Shown one piece after another: positions 61,301-64,000 of a stretch of DNA of 64,000 nucleotides (its first letter is position 1; each line of letters starts with the position of its first letter). The notes under the pieces were generated by a model. That model was not told the DNA's origin and did not search any database. It worked only from the letters and a program-made list of their open reading frames with translations. Source of the stretch: Cornus controversa (taxonomy: Eukaryota; Streptophyta; Magnoliopsida; Cornales; Cornaceae); assembly GCA_026545225.1 (NCBI GenBank), contig CM048851.1:37225956-37289955 (forward strand). Reading direction: 5' to 3'. The position numbers were made by a program, and so were the translations under genes.

Positions 61301-63569
61301 GTTTTGAAATTTGCCAACAGCTAGTAAACAAGTGTGTGAACAAGGGATCTTATGAAATTGAAGGTATTCAAAAATACAGAATTCGGCCTCGCCCAAAAAT
61401 GTTTATACAACTTCCCAATACTGCAGCCACTACTATTTATAAATACATATTATTTTTTTACTAGTAAAACTACATTAGCAGTGAAATCTTTGCGCAGAAA
61501 ATGTGTGACATATAGTGAAATTCCTCAAACTAAAACCAGAAAAGCAATCCTAAAAGATTGTTTGCTAAATCCATAATGTCAGACGGTTATAGAAAACCAC
61601 AAATCAAAAATAGCCTGAATTGAAGTTCACCACTCTCATGGTGGCAAACAAAAATGTTTGAGGCATTAGACCACAGAAGCACACTGAGATATTAGATAAG
61701 CATTGAAGAGTTGGAAATTGGGAATGCTTAGGTTAGGATCCATTTTCAAGCCCTGAACAAGAAGTTGAATTAAATAAGAGTAGGTGCCCAATACCACAAG
61801 TCTTGCCACATGTAGTAGAATAGTGGGACTTGCAGAAATCTTTCAAACTCATTAATTTGATAATGAATAATTCCTTTACCTGGCGACGGAAAACACCACA
61901 AAAAGTGCAATTATTCTTCAAACCTATCATCTTCACTATTTCATCCATTGTCCATCCGTACAATTCCTTGTAGGAAACAACTTTTAGTGGCAGTCCGTAC
62001 TGAAATAAATAGACAAAGAATTGAATCAGAAGAACAGAGAAGGATCAAAGTACAAATAAAATAATATATTTTATATTTTAAAGGAAAAAGAAAAAGAAAA
62101 GAGATATGCTCAGAACAATGAGCATGGAAATTAAAAAGTGTATTGATTAATAAAGGAAAAGTGATTTATAAAAGAATTTCAAAAACAGTACGCATAGTAG
62201 TACCAAACTGTAAGCAATAGTTACAGCTGCTCCCAAACACCAGAAGAAGCAAAATGAGTAATATAATGTGTATTCTATTCTACACGCCTATCCAGTATAC
62301 ACAAATGTATAGCCCTAACCAATGGCTGCATGTATAAAACTAGAAGAACTAAAACGTGCATAAATTACCTGAATTTGCACTAAGCTGATCGTCACATTTC
62401 CTATAACTTCAGGATACATGTATGTTAGATAATATATTTAATATTATGTTCCTTGCTATTTTGGTTTTATCCTAAATCACCTAGGATTTCTTATACCTTT
62501 CCTAAACCATCTAGGACTAGAATTTCTTGTTTCCTAAGTTTACTTAGCCTTCAAGATTATGTGCCTATAACTCTTCATAATATATCAATTCAATAAAATA
62601 AAATTATCCTTCTTTATTTCAACATGGTATCAGAGCAGGTTATCATACCCTACTCTAGATTCATCTCGGATCTTCAGATCAACTCGTCTCGAATCTCAAA
62701 ATCAACTCGTCTCGGATCTTCGGATTCTCCGTATACCAACTTAAGAGAGAGTGGCGGGGGGGAGGGGGGGAGAGAATATATTATTGGAGTCATTTAAGCC
62801 TTGATAGAAGATTGATAAGAGTGATTTATGTGATTGATTTTAGGAATCTTAATATATTTTCCATATTTATCATGTGTATTCTTTCACCTATAAATAGAGG
62901 TGGTCATTGTAAACAAAACGAAGAGAGAATACAATAAAAGTGATGTAGTCCTTTGGACTTTGTGTGCAGTGGATGTAGGCCGTAATGGCGAACCACGTTA
63001 TATTCTTCTGTTCTTGTTTAATTTCTCTCTTCAATTTTATTTTATTTTATCAACAATGTAATTTGAAGAATTTTCTGAGCGGCAAATGGAGGAATAGGCG
63101 ATGCATGATAAGACCTAATTTTATTACTTTTTTTCACTTGGCTTCATAATGGTTAACTCTTACAAGTTGCTGAAGTTTCAACACATACAATTAAATAGGA
63201 GCCAATTAAAACAATAGCAACTACAAAAAACTAACAAATGCCTTTAAAAAGTTTGGCTCTTACAGGTTGACAGCACAGCATGACCTCCAAATGAAGAAAA
63301 ATACACAAATTTCACGCAAAATAAATGGGAACGGGCAATATACGACCATACATTACCTTCATACAAATTATCGTATAAACTGCCCCAACAAGACTGAAAC
63401 TTATTAAAATATCAAGAAATGCTCACCTGAATTTCATTTCTTTTGACAGTTTCAAGTGAGTCATCTCGGTACCCAGTGATGCCTTCATCAACGGATAAGA
63501 GGAAGAGATCCAGGCCGTAATTGTGTCGACGGTTCAATTCTGACAATACATAAGCAAGCACTGTTGAAT
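58369..63569 (-). CDS. CTU1: Cytoplasmic tRNA 2-thiolation protein 1 (5' part off window)
   Basis: ATP-dependent thiolase (NCS6/TtcA family) that puts sulfur on wobble uridine 34 of cytosolic tRNAs, working with CTU2 and URM1. In-window exons: 63569-63427, 61999-61880, 61233-61121, 61039-60947, 60839-60799, 60360-60294, 60154-60043, 58533-58369. They join in frame and give 284 residues plus a stop. About 70 N-terminal residues, including most of the PP-loop SGGKDS and the N-terminal zinc cysteines, lie beyond the right part of the window; the first exon here needs one G from upstream to make DSTVLAYVL. Visible motifs: [33 protein letters not shown] with KYCKAC (zinc site), and the C-terminal [10 protein letters not shown]. 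Intron 60946-60840 is a U12-type AT-AC intron. Confidence 0.95.
59370..59590 (-). mobile_element. Miniature LTR element (SMART/TRIM-like)
   Basis: Two 60-base direct repeats (59370-59430, 59529-59588) share TTAACCACCAT(C/T)TACTCTAA and GGGTGTAACTTAAATATAT. On the - strand the second repeat is followed by TGGTATTAGAGTTAAAGG, a variant of the initiator-tRNA primer-binding site. The total is about 220 bases with no coding capacity. It lies in the last CTU1 intron. Confidence 0.65.
60840..60946 (-). other. U12-type AT-AC intron of CTU1
   Basis: The 5' end reads ATATCCTTG (60946-60938), the minor-spliceosome donor. Near the 3' end is CCTTAAC (60857-60851), the U12 branch-site core, and the intron ends in AC (60841-60840), 10-12 bases after the branch. 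Splicing here gives [14 protein letters not shown], the exact family sequence. A GT-AG alternative would give EILSTYAYF. Confidence 0.88.
62423..63055 (+). mobile_element. TRIM element with two unlike LTRs
   Basis: A perfect 5-base target duplication ATGTA flanks it (62418-62422, 63056-63060). The 5' LTR (62423-62624) starts TGTTAGATAATA and ends TTTCAACA. It is followed by an intact primer-binding site TGGTATCAGAGC, then TCTCGGATCT repeats and a G-rich polypurine tract. The 3' LTR (about 62768-63055) is unrelated to the 5' one but closely matches the LTRs of the TRIM at 33943-34737. It lies in the first in-window CTU1 intron. Confidence 0.85.
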
Positions 63570-63699
63570 CTGCAAAGAACAGGGGAAAGGTGATGAAATA
63601 AAACAATTTATAACTTTCTGTAGTTCATTAAATGCAATGGGATGGCAAAATCATGACACAAATTGAATCAAGTCCACAAAAGTAATTAAGGATCAATGA

Positions 63700-63810
63700 C
63701 ATACATGAAATGAAGATATACATGAAAATCCTGAAGACATAATGAAGATACTTACCCAAAAAAAAAAACATACATGAAATGAAGTTAAATGAAAATCCTG
63801 AATTTGCGCA
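63700..63810. repeat. Short tandem duplication
   Basis: ACATACATGAAATGAAG and GAAAATCCTGAA recur at about 63701-63740 and 63769-63805, inside the upstream CTU1 intron. Confidence 0.6.
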
Positions 63811-63890
63811 TCAAGAAAGGGCTTGAAATTGATGAGTTTACACCCATATACTAACGGCATATTCTTATTCTGTGAGTTTTCTTCCCCTAC

Positions 63891-63965
63891 CTTAAGGACC
63901 AGGTACGTAGCTTGAGGAGACATTTCCAGTTGTTCCACAAAAGCCCCTTTCTCAATTTGTAAAAC
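63891..63965 (-). other. Exon-like open segment in the CTU1 upstream intron
   Basis: Seventy-five bases bounded by an acceptor-like CTTAG and a donor-like GTAGGG encode an uninterrupted 25-codon segment (VLQIEKGAFVEQLEMSPQAT and five more residues). It is not part of the CTU1 family protein and its phase (0/0) cannot feed the next CTU1 exon. It could be an exon of another gene, a captured exon or chance. Confidence 0.3.
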
Positions 63966-64000
63966 CTAAGCAAGAAATTCTATCATGAAAGATCAAGAAA

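Noticed and set aside
1-64000. CRISPR arrays, operons, bacterial promoters or rRNA genes
   Set aside because: The genes have spliceosomal introns and plant family matches; no spaced repeat array or rRNA segment was seen.

Overview
This is nuclear DNA from a dicot-type flowering plant. It is AT-rich, the genes are split into many short exons by GT-AG introns, and the introns and intergenic DNA are full of plant transposons (TRIM retroelements, RTE-type LINEs, tRNA-derived SINEs, hAT-like and Mutator-like MITEs). The encoded proteins are closest to plant homologues known to me; the species cannot be named from this sequence.

Layout. (1) 1-22729, + strand: two tandem prolyl oligopeptidase (POP) genes. 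The first is cut by the left window edge and has 7 exons in the window. The second is complete: 12 exons, 731 residues, intact Ser/Asp/His triad. Introns and 3' flanks of the two copies still align, so this is a segmental tandem duplication. (2) 24911-39811, - strand: PUS10, a tRNA pseudouridine synthase with 15 exons and 569 residues, tail-to-tail with POP. Its introns hold LINEs, a TRIM, two hAT-like MITEs and a Mutator-like element. (3) 40516-42405: a Mutator-like element carrying the first exon of a cationic amino acid transporter, itself invaded by a third hAT-like MITE. (4) 44678-55673, - strand: peroxisomal enoyl-CoA hydratase 2 (ECH2), 11 exons, 308 residues, C-terminal SSL. (5) 58369 to beyond the right part of the window, - strand: CTU1/NCS6, the tRNA wobble-uridine thiolase. 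Its last 8 exons lie in the window and the N-terminus is off the right side.

The genes are unrelated housekeeping functions (peptide hydrolysis, two tRNA modifications, peroxisomal beta-oxidation) and do not form a pathway. From memory, POP, ECH2 and a CTU1-like gene also lie close together in Arabidopsis, so the order may be conserved synteny; this needs checking.

The most notable points are: a U12-type AT-AC intron in CTU1 that restores the family protein sequence exactly; non-canonical GC-AG introns in both POP copies and in ECH2; an arginine next to the catalytic serine in POP copy 1; a transporter exon captured inside a TIR element; and a TRIM element whose two LTRs do not match although its target-site duplication is perfect.
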